NCBI RefSeq assembly: GCF_963576545.1
Contig: NC_083638.1
Coordinates: forward strand, 25,134,090-25,198,089
Direction of reading: 5' to 3'
Length of the DNA: 64,000 bases
Origin: Limanda limanda
Taxonomy: Eukaryota > Chordata > Actinopteri > Pleuronectiformes > Pleuronectidae
The translations under genes and the position numbers were made by a program. Position 1 is the stretch's first letter; the number at the start of each line of letters is the position of its first letter. Below are positions 26,499 to 38,498 of the stretch, piece after piece. A model generated the notes under the pieces. It was not told the origin of the DNA. It did no database searches and was given only the letters and a program-made list of their open reading frames with translations.

Positions 26499-27194
26499 CA
26501 TGTGTGACACTGGAAGATTCACGTTTTGCTTGGTAAACGCTGCAATTCAGTAAAGATCTCAGCAATAAAACAGACTCAAGGTTTTCAAAAGACCGAAGTC
26601 ACGATGTCTTTCGTCAACAGGGCCGGCGATTTGCATCAACCAACAACCACTCACGTCAGAAGGGAGGGGGGCGTTTAAACACACGATATGGCTTCACTTC
26701 ATATCAAATTAAAACAGCATATAAATTTAGACAGTCAAATGTTACTTGCGCCATTTAGTTTCCAAGGTAACAAGGAGGTTATATTTAGAGTACTAAACTG
26801 AGACGCAAGAAAAAAAGTGTTAATAATCTCGATGAAGCAATTACAATTAGTCAAAGTCAAATAGTAAAGATCTAAACACCTCGTCTGCTTACAGTTGAAG
26901 GTGAGAGAATGTTCAGGAACAAGCATCCAGCTCATTCATCAGCACCACTTCTGACACTTGCTGATTCATATGGTACAGTAGGCTTCACTTGAGCTACTCA
27001 TCAACCTACGTTCAGGAGAAATACAGACGTCAATGAATAAAGTGGTTTGGGTCTTATTTGCTCAGCTATTTATCCACGTCTGATGTGATGTCAAACATGA
27101 GCTGTGCAAATGTATCAGAGCAGCACACAGACGTACGAATGTCCCTTTTTTCATTGAACTCTTCAGGGTGTAAACTCAAATTTGTCACTTCATT

Positions 27195-27300
27195 CACAGT
27201 TTAGTTTAGTTTATTTAAGGATCCCTGTTAGGAGCACATGGTTGTGCATCTAGTCTATATGGTCCTGGACGTAAAATATAATTTTAAATAAATCAGGTAA
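27195..27300. repeat. possible LINE 3'-end fragment, then AAT-rich sequence
   Basis: TTTAGTTTATTTAAGGATCC followed by CTGTTAGGAGCAC resembles the ends of fish L2-like elements in reverse orientation. An AATAAT-rich tract follows at about 27430-27485. The match is from memory and partial. Confidence 0.4.
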
Positions 27301-27485
27301 CCTAAGCAGACTGGATGTGTATCAATACAAATTATACAGAAAAACTGAAAAAAAAAAAAAAGAACACACAGAAATCAAGCAGACCAAGCCTATGAATGAC
27401 ACAACAAATTTAAAATATATTAAAGTAACAAATAATAATAGTGATAATAATAATGATAACAATAATAGTAGCAAAATAAAACAAT

Positions 27486-28401
27486 AATGCAGTAGGTATT
27501 ATTTGTTGCAGGGTATTGTGCGGGATCATTACAGTTCTAGATGTGATAGCGGAGAAGAGCCTTGATACATGAACAGAATTGTAAGAAACATTTGTTATTT
27601 ATTGCATATTTATTCATATAAAAGGCAAATAACAAAGGCAGCAAATACAATAACAGTCACATACTTTAATTTGGGTGTTAAAAGTTCTTTTTTTTTAATA
27701 TTTATTTATATTTTCATATAAACGATTCAAACTTAAACCAACATATTCATATAATTTTGTGTTCACAGTTGGGGCTACCACACTCTGGAGGACAGACTGC
27801 AACCATGCGGTTGTCCTAACCCCAAGCCTAACGTATATTTAACTGTTAACACAATCTGCTTCTTGCTCATTTATAACTGTTTCTTACCGGGATTCATCAT
27901 TAAAACTGTACAAACTTTAAAAGCCTCTGCACTGGCAACAACTAGCAGCCACCAGCAGTAGGCATTTGGGTTGTCTGTCCATCGGTCCCAATGATGTGAA
28001 CATGATAATTGACAAAACGACTTGAGGGAATTTCTTCAAAACTCTGAGCTGCTACTGGTGGCCATATTGTGTGGGAGATTCATTCTTTCCTTTATCCAGA
28101 GTCCTCCCCCCCATCAGTGCCCCAACCAACCAGAAGAAGTCACTAATGCAGCATCAAGGACGACCATTCACTGGCTTCCCACAAACAAAACCCACCAGGT
28201 GTGTTCATTGGAACGAACAACCAAGCTACTCGTGCCCCGTGCCATTAAATCGCTCTTCTGATTAAGGCTTAAGCTAGAAACTGTAAAAAATAAGATTTTG
28301 CAGACAAAAATTTTCATTTAGGGAGAAGATTATTAAAAAACAGCAGACAAATGCAGTGCAGAATTGCAATATTACTTCATGACACTCTTTGGTGAACTTG
28401 C
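27486..28401. other. possible METTL15 3' untranslated and downstream region
   Basis: Sequence immediately 3' of METTL15 on the minus strand. It contains several AATAAA-type motifs on that strand near 27.6-27.7 kb, but nothing fixes the transcript end. No other gene is supported. Confidence 0.4.
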
Positions 28402-28407
28402 TTTAAT
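28402..28407 (-). promoter_or_regulatory. possible METTL15 polyadenylation signal (ATTAAA)
   Basis: On the minus strand an ATTAAA hexamer lies about 47 bases after the METTL15 stop codon. It is the nearest signal of this kind, but a longer 3' UTR using AATAAA motifs near 27.7 kb is equally possible. Only position and motif support it. Confidence 0.3.
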
Positions 28408-28453
28408 TACTAACAGTAAAGAGTAACTCTCCTAGGCTCTTCAACGTCACGTA

Positions 28454-28884
28454 TCACCGCCTGAGCGCTGCCCTGAGTTTAGCCGAGCGTCCTCGAGGAT
28501 TTTCATCCACATCATCCTTTTCTGGGGTGATCACTTTTCTCCGCAGAGGAAGCCAGTGAACACTTCCACCATCGCTTTTTTCATCCCCCAATTTTGCCGT
28601 CCTGGTAGCTGGTTTCCTGGGGCTAAAGTGATACTGATCTAGATTAGACAAATCATCTCCCTGGAGGAAACGTTTGACCAGTCGGTCTTCTAGTGAGTGA
28701 AAGGTGATTATACAGAAACGTCCTCCAGGTCTCAGGATTGCCTGGGCAGCACGCAGGCCTGCGTGGAGTTCGTTCAGCTCGTCGTTCACAAAGATTCGCA
28801 AAGCTTGGAAGGTTTTCGTGGCCACATGTGCAGGTCGGTGGAGTCGGTCTTTACGTGCATAGATAACAGCGGGAGGAAACGATC
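28454..28884 (-). CDS. mettl15: METTL15, terminal coding exon with stop codon
   Basis: This exon completes the Gly codon, adds 142 codons and ends in TGA at 28456-28454. The acceptor is CTGTCTCTAG. It encodes the AVIYARKDRLHRPAHVATK segment, then the hallmark TKTFQALRIFVNDELNEL, the LRPGGR turn and FHSLEDR (visible residues 231-237), and ends with NPRGRSAKLRAALRR, the conserved RsmH/METTL15 C-terminus. The stretch from about visible residue 245 to 285 is variable, as in other vertebrates. With the three upstream exons it gives 312 residues, close to the equivalent part of the roughly 400-residue mammalian protein. The open frame upstream of the acceptor, with a Met at 28954, is intron read-through and not a separate gene. 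Confidence 0.96.
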
Positions 28885-31154
28885 CTAGAGACAGAAAAAT
28901 GGTCAAAGACTGAGTTAATCTTCTAAAAGATGGATTCAATCTGATGTTAAACATTTTCTATACATTTATATTTCACTCTGTGTAATTTGAGGATTTATGA
29001 GTATAAAAAAACAGATTTGTGCATCACTAGCATGTTAGCATTAGCATCCTAAGAAAATCTGACCGAACATCTTATTTACATTGTAGAAAGAACATAACAA
29101 AAGTTTGGCTGTTGTAAGAGTGACATTTTTAATTTTTTTAAATTTACAATAAGCACCTTCAGCTGTTAGGAGGTCTCTCAATGAAAACCATAAAAAAAGA
29201 CCCAGTCTGATGACATTGTGAATCTGCTTGGGATCACAGGAGTTGTTGTCTTCACCATCATTGCAGATGAAAATCTAGCTGACACGACTCAGGTGCAAAA
29301 TGTTCACAGATTAGGTTGTGTTTAAAAGTTTTATTCAAGTTATGCAGTAAACAGCAATGAATACTCATGATGATACTCATGATCCATTATGCGTGACCGA
29401 TAAACAGTGGAAGGAAAAAACGTCCGACTGACTAATCGGCTAGCAGTGTGAATTTGAATTCATCATGCGTCAGTTTCCCGAAGAGATGCAAAAACGTTTT
29501 TGTGATTTTAGGACTTGTTCACTGTGTGGTGTGTGGGGTTCACACAGATTCAAATAACTGTAAACTTCACTAGTCAGGACAGTATCGAAACATCCTGAAT
29601 GAAAACAATTATTTAGTCGTCTTTGACTTGTAGTTATGCTTCTGCATAAAAAACAAACCTAGTGTGCCTGTGGTTTATATCATTAATTGAAGAGATGGAT
29701 TGACAAAGCAAGATGGAGCTCAACAGAAGCAGTGCAGAGCGAGCTGCAGCCGGCGGAGCGGCAGGTCCAGACCGAGGAGCAGATTCTGGGTGGAGATGGT
29801 GTCTCAATAAACTACTGAGGTAAAAGCAGCCAAATATCTCTTGTGATCTGTCAGTTCATAGAATTCAGAGTTAATGTATAAATCTGTCTCAGCTGAGAAC
29901 AACTTCTCTCCACACACTGGTTACTGTTAAAAAAAGAAAGGAAACCTAAAATATTGAGGTTTTCCTTGTTATGCTGTCTGGCTGGTGCGCTCGGTCATGA
30001 CCCGCGCTCTGTAAAATGAAGGGTGATTTATGTCCCCCCCCCTCACCACAACCTCTCTCTTTAATACTCCTGACCAATTGTGTGTGAGAATTTTGCACGC
30101 AAAACCTTTAATATCTCCGCTTGTTATTTGAGAGATTCTCCCTCAGAATGTATGTACAAGAAAAATGTAGAGAATGCTTGAGAAGACAGAAAAGTGAACT
30201 TACAAGTGTGTGAAGCAGTTTGAAATAAACGACATGCAGGGTACAGAATGAATGAGATGCGGATATAAGCGGTAAGGGCCAAAACACTGACTGAGAACTG
30301 ATTCAAATATGCTGTCAAGTTAGAAAACAGAAGCCCAAAGAACAATTAGACACTTGTATAGACCTAAAGAGAAACTGCAATAAATAGAGAAGTGAGTGAT
30401 GTGGCATTTCTCTCCTCCTGCACTAAACAGCCTAAGGTGTGAGTCACACTGCAATCAATACGATGCCTGCACAGCACGGACCACCACTGTTCTGGTCTCG
30501 CCGAGCCGTGCGCTCTCTCTCTAATTCATCTTCCAAAGGTCCTGCAGACAGATCCGTGGAGAAAAGAAGAGATTACGATGTGTACATAAAGAGGAAATCA
30601 AGTAGTTAAGAAGGAGACGCGACTTTGTGATGGTATCAACATTTAGAATTAACATCACAAAGCTCTTGTGCTCTACCCTTGTGTCACGAGAGGCTATTAG
30701 GAAACCAACAGTGCTTTTTCATGCTCCTGTGTTCTAGTGGCTGAACAAACGGTCGGACAGAGTTTGTTCACAACAACAACAAAGTAAACGGAGCAGGGAA
30801 ACATGGACACAACTTTTTTTTGCCGTAGCACAATAGACCAGAGAATGTTGTATGTGAAGTTGAGCTGAGCCACAAATGAACTGAAACACTGTTAAAAATA
30901 AAAATCGCCCATCAGGGATGTATGACAAACTCACACAGTAATTAATTTGCAAGTCCTCACAAAATAAGTTGCGCTGGCAGTTTGATGATCTAGAAACTGA
31001 TTGTGGAAGTAGTTGCTGCTTTTTACAACATTTATATTCATAAATATATAAATATTTCAGCCAGTGATCAAAGAACCGTAAATCTTTATAAACAGGCTCG
31101 TTTTATTGCCATTTTGCAGAACTTTGCAACTACTTGAGTTTTCTAAAATGGATT

Positions 31155-31595
31155 TTTCAGTGGCAGAGACATCTGCTGCTGCTTTCAGACATGACAGACA
31201 ATGAAGTCTGGACATTTTCCTGAAATTATCTGGAAGGGCTGTATGTGGGAATGCAAATGCCTGTGTCAGTTGCTTCCAATATTCTCTGGAGTTTTTCCCG
31301 CCAGCCTCCAAGTAAATGTCTGAGAGGGCCCATGTGAGAATACAGTGGAATAATGTCTGCAGGAATCACTGCCAGCACGTCACCGGAGGCGAAACTGACA
31401 AAAACTAAAACTAAAAATCACAGGAAAAAGTGCCACACACGTACAAAGACTCTTAACTTAGAAAGACAATGAGATTCAAGAGCTTTCAGTGATGAGAACC
31501 GATGCCAGTGTTGGTGTGCTGAAAAAACACATGATTTCCATCCACATCTATCTATCATCAGGCAGGAATATCTTGCTCATTATCATTAAATGTCA
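31155..31595 (+). mobile_element. MITE-like dispersed repeat, copy 1
   Basis: This copy contains GCTGCTTTCAGACATG, then GTCTGGACATTTTCCTGA, GGGCCCATGTGAGAATACAG and a long tail to CATCAGGCAGGAATATC. The same left end recurs near 46131, 46884 and 61364 and, inverted, near 48585. Repetition within the window supports a mobile family; the right limit of this copy is uncertain. Confidence 0.65.
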
Positions 31596-32314
31596 CAATA
31601 GCTTTCAGTGACTTACTAAGCTCAACCTGAAACAAACCTGAAAAGAACACAAGCACAGGGAACTCACAGAGGTAATTAACTATGGTTTGGTGTTTAAATG
31701 TAATACACAACCACCCTAATCTTCCCTCCCATTACAACATGAACATCACAAGGCTTTCATGTTGACAATAAACGTTGGCAGCGGACGCACATTTTGTCCG
31801 GCAGAATCGGCCAATATCAGCGAACCTCCTCGGGAGACTAGGCTGGTTACAACATACTGGATAAACAGCTGAAGAGCAATTCTGCCAAATATACATAAAT
31901 CCCAGCTGGAGACAGATATGGGACTATAGGAATTGTGGAAATTATACAGATACAGGATGGTTTGAAATTTATTTACAAAACACAATGACTCATACTTGGA
32001 AATTTAGCTGCTCAAAATCAGATCAGGAGCAAAAAATGTTTTACAACTCGTTCAGTATGCTGCAAAAGTTTCAGGTTATAAAACACACTGAGGGTGGTTT
32101 GAAGAAGATGATGCTATAAATAGGTTTTACTTATCAGTTATCTTCCTGCAAAGTCCAGGGAATGTGACGCACCTTTGACTTTCAAACTGCACCGATCCTC
32201 CCTGCTGCACGCGACAAATTGTTTTCAAAACACAATCAGAATGAAGACCTGGAGGAGGAAGGACACGACACTGTGAGTTCACTGTCATCAGCGCAGGAAT
32301 CACTTCGTCCTACA

Positions 32315-33164
32315 TGGGGCTGCAAAGGGGCGGAAAGTTTCCGGTAAATTTCCAGAAACTTTCCAGAAACTTTCCACGGGAATATTAAGCCTGGGAATTT
32401 CGGGAATTTTGGAAAAAAAAACTATGCAAATTAAACGCTGAGCAATAAAAACATCGTTCAAAACTCTATTTTAAAGATGTATGGAACGTTGAGTTTCAAC
32501 CCTCCACTGTGCATTCTTCCATCACATGCACAGATAACTCCCAGCATGCTTCACTCTACAGCAGGGCTATTGAGGCCTGCTGTAGAGTGCAGGACTAGTC
32601 AGGTAAGTTTCTATGATATTACTGGGAAAATATATTAGCATGCTGATTGAGGATTGTTCATCTGTTCATCTAGCCTATTTCCATTCATTTATCCATCAAT
32701 TATAAAATATGTTTACAGACGATTCCAATAGTTTGGCTAACTATTTATATCTCTGGCATTGCATTAGTGTTTTTTTACAAACTTCTTTCTCATCTTATTC
32801 TACAGAACAATGCCACGTGCACTATCTCATGTGTGGAGACATTTCACCTCATCCAATGTAGAAGGAAAGGCTGTGTACATTTGCAAATACTGTGCAAAGA
32901 CCTATGTTAAGAATGACACAACGATGCAGAAGCATATAGTCAAGTGTCCAAAGTTTCCTCAGGACTCAAATCAGCCTATGACAAAACAAAATGTTTATAT
33001 TTATGTCTGTATATGACAAGGTAAATACAGTCAGTATAAATTACCCACAACATTTCCAGTTTATTCCTGTTAATTCCCGTTAATTCCCGTATATTCCCGT
33101 ATATTCCTGTTAATTCCCATGGAAAGTTTCCAACTTTAAATATTCCCGGAATTTTGCAACCCTA
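32315..33164 (+). mobile_element. 850-bp non-autonomous hAT element with 8-bp target duplication
   Basis: The element is flanked by a perfect 8-base direct repeat GTCCTACA at 32307-32314 and 33165-33172, the target-site length typical of hAT transposons. Its ends are inverted: TGGGGCTGCAAAG on the left and, reading inward from the right, TAGGGTTGCAAAA, each followed by GGAAAGTTTCC-type subterminal repeats that recur in both end regions. Inside lies only the start of a BED-finger transposase frame, so it cannot move by itself. It sits in the METTL15 intron, antisense to that gene. Confidence 0.92.
32810..33016 (+). pseudogene. truncated BED-type zinc finger from a hAT transposase
   Basis: This 68-codon frame inside the 850-bp hAT element begins MPRALSHVWRHF. 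Trp9 and Phe12 are the aromatic residues expected in BED fingers. Cys25, Cys28, His42 and Cys46 form the C-x2-C...H-x3-C zinc ligands. The Met follows TTATTCTACAG, a good splice acceptor, which suggests that the parental gene had a 5' intron. The frame stops soon after the finger, and the RNase-H-like catalytic and dimerisation parts of a hAT transposase are absent. It could at most encode a DNA-binding peptide. Confidence 0.8.
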
Positions 33165-33320
33165 GTCCTACAGGGGGCGTGTGTCAGACCTCGTCACCGC
33201 TGTACTGCTTCAGGCAGTGGAGCAGACGGCTGGTGTTGGCCAGCCAGAAGGACGTCGTCTCAAGAAATCCAGGGAGACTGACAGGATTTAGTGAATAATT
33301 TACGTCTAATTTTGGATGTT

Positions 33321-33489
<169 letters not shown>

Positions 33490-33850
33490 TACTTTATTCA
33501 TCCCCGAAGGGAAATTAAGTTGTCATAGCAGCCGGTATATTTGAATACAATAAAATAGAATAAAATAGAATAAAAAATAAAAAATATTGAGGTAGAAAGA
33601 ATAAAAAACAGAAACACAAGATAAATAGGTAGATAAGGTGCAGTGGCAAGATGATGGTAATAGTACTGATGATATGATAGTAATGTTATTGTTAGACAGT
33701 ATATAAAAATAGTACAGTATATATAGTATATAATATAACATAATATATATTTATATATGATAGTAATTATACCAATATAATAGCAGTATATAGTAATAAT
33801 GGCAGCAACAGTATATATAAAAATAATAGTAGAAATAATATAATAAATAC
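33490..33850 (-). mobile_element. LINE/SINE-like 3' region ending in the TAGA tail
   Basis: Read on the minus strand it ends AATTTCCCTTCGGGGATGAA and TAAAGTAA before the TCTA repeats, an ending common among fish non-LTR retrotransposons (Rex1/L2-like; clade not certain). The remainder is very AT-rich with TATA- and AATA-type runs and no coding remnant. It meets a fragment of the composite cluster at about 33850. Confidence 0.55.
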
Positions 33851-34054
33851 ACCTGTATATCGATTTTTGTGAAGATAGGTCAATGGGAACACCTTCCGGG
33901 GGTCTCGGGCTGTCTCGGGGGGCACCGTTGAGCCATTTTGCGACGCCCATTGAAAATTCCTTCAGAATACGTAAATTTTCACCACTTTCTAACTTTCTGC
34001 AAATTTTGGTAAGAAGTTGAGCATGTTAAAGCCCTCAAAAAGCCAATTCATTTG

Positions 34055-34085
<31 letters not shown>

Positions 34086-34143
34086 CCTTACAATTTCAAT
34101 AGGGTCTCACCAGACACCTTTGATGTCTGTGCTCGGGCCCTAA
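33850..34143 (+). mobile_element. composite-cluster fragment 1
   Basis: Carries the 3' half of the family: ACACCTGTATATCGATTTTT, the CTCGGG block, the ATTGAAAATTCCTTCAG segment, an AAT run, and the right end from CCTTACAATTTCAATAGG to GTGCTCGGGCCCTAA. It matches the later units but lies about 850 bases before them. Confidence 0.75.
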
Positions 34144-34996
34144 TAATAATTATGAATACAGCTTCCATGGATATTGTGAGTAATGGCAGTGTCACGTTTC
34201 ACAAATTCCTGAATTGCAGATAAAATCAAAAAGTGAGACATGTCTGGCTTTTTGTGATTCGTGAATTTGTGATTGTTAAAATATTGGACAGAATAAATAT
34301 AAAGGGAAAATAATATTCTGTTATATCCTCGTTATGTTTTGCAAAGACCCTGGAAATAATGGGTCTGTAATTTTGGAAGGTTTATTAACACTACACAATG
34401 TTTCCTCATGCAATTTGTCTACCGAAATAGTAAAGTTGTCCCATTAATATTACAGCTTTATCTCCCCGGAATGTGAGGATGTATTTAGAAAGTTGTTACT
34501 TTTTATGTTGCTGCTTTATGATTGAAATAATTGTATTCCCTCATGAATCTCGGTACCTCATAAGGATGAAGCAAAAGTGAAACTTGAAGCCCTGCATCAC
34601 TTTTATTTATTTAGTACAAAATTATCAATCTAAAGGGATTTTCAACATGTTTACACTTTTAAGGTGGAAAGAAAAAAAAATCTGTTAATGAGAAAACTTT
34701 CAGAAAGAGTAACTGGAGGAGGGATCTCTCTTCTTGGACATAGATAACAATAAAAAACTAGTAAACACAAGTATGTTGGAGTCTGAAAACAGTTCGTTTG
34801 AATCCAATGAACACATTTCTCTCTGTGCCATATTGTCTATGGTGATTTGGAACCATTACATAAAAGGTACACAATTATTATATCAAGGGTTATATAAACA
34901 GCTATGTCCCCAGTTTGACACAAGTTGCAGACATTTGCTGCATGTCACCCTCCTCTCAACGTATTTTCTATCAGTCTCAACTGTCAAAGTAAAGGT
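34144..34996. other. unique sequence between cluster fragments
   Basis: No gene or named repeat recognised. Its last bases lie against the short GTACAGATCCAATTAG flank that was later carried along in the tandem units. Confidence 0.5.
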
Positions 34997-35120
34997 GTAC
35001 AGATCCAATTAGACATTGAAAATTCCTTCAGAATACGTAAATTTTCACCACTTTCTAACTTTCTGCAAATTTTGGTAAGAAATTGAGCATGTTAAAGCCC
35101 TCAAAAAGCCAATTCATTTG

Positions 35121-35168
<48 letters not shown>

Positions 35169-36145
35169 TTTTAGGGCTGCAAAGCAGCACTGGGTGGGCC
35201 CGAGCACATCCATTTTGAAGCGTTGCATGCTTTTTGTCTGAAAAAACAAAAATAACCAGTTCTGAGAGAGAGAGAGACGTAACCTTTGCAAGACATAAAG
35301 TTTCCTTTGATCTAGGAAGACTGAAATCAAAGGATTCATGGTCCATGTATGTCCGCGTTACAGAACATCGTGTTTTAATGGCGTGTAATCAAACTTTGAC
35401 ACCACGCCACGGTCACACCGTGTGATTAAAAAAAAATCTGTCAGTCAGTTTTTATCTCCATCTTGTTGTGATGACACTCATCTCAATTTGAAGTTGATCC
35501 GATGAAAACCCTGGTACAAGTGTATCAAAGAAAAAATGTGGAATATGGCCAAAATGGCCACTAAATGCAAAATAGCAGGCTTCCTGTTGTGTTTTTCCAA
35601 TTGCACCAAGAGACTTTTTTGTTTGTCTGGTCATGATACACCTGTATATCGATTTTTGTGAAGATAGGTCAATGGGAACACCTTCTGGGGGTCTCGGGGG
35701 GTCTCGGGGGGCACCGTTGAGCCATTTTGCGACGCCCATTGAAAATTCCTTCAGAATATGTAAATTTTCACCACTTTCTAACTTTCTGCAAATTTTGGTA
35801 AGAAGTTGAGCATGTTAAAGCCCTCAAAAAGCCATTTCATTTGCCTGAATAATAATAATAATAATAATAATAACAAGAGACTTTTTTGTTTGTCTGGTCA
35901 TGATACACCTTTTATATCGATTTTTGTGAAGATAGGTCAATGGGAACACCTTCCGGGGGTCTCGGGCTGTCTCGGGGGGCACCGTTGAGCCATTTTGCGA
36001 CGCCCATTGAAAATTCCTTCAGAATACGTAAATTTTCACCACTTTCTAACTTTCTGCAAATTTTGGTAAGAAGTTGAGCATGTTAAAGCCCTCAAAAAGC
36101 CAATTCATTTGCCTGAATAATAATAATAATGAATAATAATAATAA
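34997..36145 (+). repeat. composite tandem unit A (1149 bp)
   Basis: The unit starts at GTACAGATCCAATTAG. It then has the ATTGAAAATTCC segment, an AAT run, a left element end (TTAGGGCTGCAAAGCAGC at 35171, then GGGCCCGAGCAC), a middle segment with a minus-strand 95-codon frame (35452-35739), a second ATTGAAAATTCC segment, a truncated middle segment from 35874 and a third ATTGAAAATTCC segment at 36006. It differs from unit B mainly by lacking about 330 bases next to an AAT run. Confidence 0.85.
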
Positions 36146-36269
36146 GTACAGATCCAATTAGACATTGAAAATTCCTTCAGAATACGTAAATTTTCACCAC
36201 TTTCTAACTTTCTGCAAATTTTGGTAAGAAATTGAGCATGTTAAAGCCCTCAAAAAGCCAATTCATTTG

Positions 36270-36308
<39 letters not shown>

Positions 36309-36983
36309 TTTTAGGGCTGCAAAGCAGCACTGGGTGGGCCCGAGCACATCCATTTTGAAGCGTTGCATGCTTTTTGTCTGAAAAAACAAAAATAACCAGT
36401 TCTGAGAGAGAGAGAGACGTAACCTTTGCAAGACATAAAGTTTCCTTTGATCTAGGAAGACTGAAATCAAAGGATTCATGGTCCATGTATGTCCGCGTTA
36501 CAGAACATCGTGTTTTAATGGCGTGTAATCAAACTTTGACACCACGCCACGGTCACACCGTGTGATTAAAATAAAATCTGTCAGTCAGTTTTTATCTCCA
36601 TCTTGTTGTGATGACACTCATCTCAATTTGAAGTTGATCCGATGAAAACCCTGGTACAAGTGTATCAAAGAAAAAATGTGGAATATGGCCAAAATGGCCA
36701 CTAAATGCAAAATAGCAGGCTTCCTGTTGTGTTTTTCCAATTGCACCAAGAGACTTTTTTGTTTGTCTGGTCATGATACACCTGTATATCGATTTTTGTG
36801 AAGATAGGTCAATGGGAACACCTTCTGGGGGTCTCGGGGGGTCTCGGGGGGCACCGTTGAGCCATTTTGCGACGCCCATTGAAAATTCCTTCAGAATATG
36901 TAAATTTTCACCACTTTCTAACTTTCTGCAAATTTTGGTAAGAAGTTGAGCATGTTAAAGCCCTCAAAAAGCCATTTCATTTG

Positions 36984-37038
<55 letters not shown>

Positions 37039-37624
37039 CCTTACAATTTCAATAGGGTCTCACCAGACACCTTTGATGTCTGTGCTCGGGCCCTAATAAT
37101 AATAATAATAATAATAATAATTAATGGCGTGTAATCAAACTTTGACACCACGCCACGGTCACACCGTGTGATTAAAAAAAAATCTGTCAGTCAGTTTGTA
37201 TCTCCATCTTGTTGTGATGACACTCATTTCAATTTGAAGTTGATCCGATGAAAACCCTGGTACAAGTGTATCAAAGAAAAAATGTGGAATATGGCCAAAC
37301 TGGCCACTAAATGCAAAATAGCAGGCTTCCTGTTGTGTTTTTCCAATTGCACCAAGAGACTTTTTTGTTTGTCTGGTCATGATACACCTTTTATATCGAT
37401 TTTTGTGAAGATAGGTCAATGGGAACACCTTCCGGGGGTCTCGGGCTGTCTCGGGGGGCACCGTTGAGCCATTTTGCGACGCCCATTGAAAATTCCTTCA
37501 GAATACGTAAATTTTCACCACTTTCTAACTTTCTGCAAATTTTGGTAAGAAGTTGAGCATGTTAAAGCCCTCAAAAAGCCAATTCATTTGCCTGAATAAT
37601 AATAATAATGAATAATAATAATAA
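36146..37624 (+). repeat. composite tandem unit B (1479 bp)
   Basis: The unit has the same order as unit A, again starting at GTACAGATCCAATTAG, with the left end at 36311 and nearly identical sequence. It additionally contains a right end (about 37039-37095) and a longer second middle segment entered at TTAATGGCGTG straight after an AAT run. It shares with unit A the variant CCTTTTATATCGAT in that second segment, so the two units arose by duplication. Confidence 0.85.
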
Positions 37625-37748
37625 GTACAGATCCAATTAGACATTGAAAATTCCTTCAGAATACGTAAATTTTCACCACTTTCTAACTTTCTGCAAATTT
37701 TGGTAAGAAATTGAGCATGTTAAAGCCCTCAAAAAGCCAATTCATTTG

Positions 37749-37790
<42 letters not shown>

Positions 37791-38467
37791 TTTTAGGGCT
37801 GCAAAGCAGCACTGGGTGGGCCCGAGCACATCCATTTTGAAGCGTTGCATGCTTTTTGTCTGAAAAAACAAAAATAACCAGTTCTGAGAGAGAGAGAGAG
37901 ACGTAACCTTTGCAAGACATAAAGTTTCCTTTGATCTAGGAAGACTGAAATCAAAGGATTCATGGTCCATGTATGTCCGCGTTACAGAACATCATGTTTT
38001 AATGGCGTGTAATCAAACTTTGACGCCACGCCACGGTCACACTGTGTGATTAAAAAAAAATCCGTCAGTCAGTTTTTATCTCCATCTTGTCGTGATGACA
38101 CTCATCTCAATTTGAAGTTGATCCGATGAAAACCCTGGTACAAGTGTATCAAAGAAAAAATGTGGAATATGGCCAAAATGGCCACTAAATGCAATATAGC
38201 AGGCTTCCTGTTGTGTTTTTCCAATTGCACCCAGAGACTTTTTTGTTTGTCTGGTCATGATACACCTGTATATCGATTTTTGTGAAGATAGGTCAATGGG
38301 AACACCTTCCGGGGGTCTCGGGCTGTCTCGGGGGGCACCGTTGAGCCATTTTGCGACGCCCATTGAAAATTCCTTCAGAATACGTAAATTTTCACCACTT
38401 TCTAACTTTCTGCAAATTTTGGTAAGAAGTTGAGCATGTTAAAGCCCTCAAAAAGCCAATTCATTTG

Positions 38468-38498
<31 letters not shown>

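Noticed and set aside
28454..28954. A 166-codon gene starting at the Met at 28954
   Set aside because: The first 23 codons are intron read-through. The CTCTAG acceptor and the family match place the exon start at 28884.
34017..37134. Poly-Asn and poly-Ile or poly-Leu open frames
   Set aside because: They are translations of AAT/ATT microsatellites within the repeat cluster.
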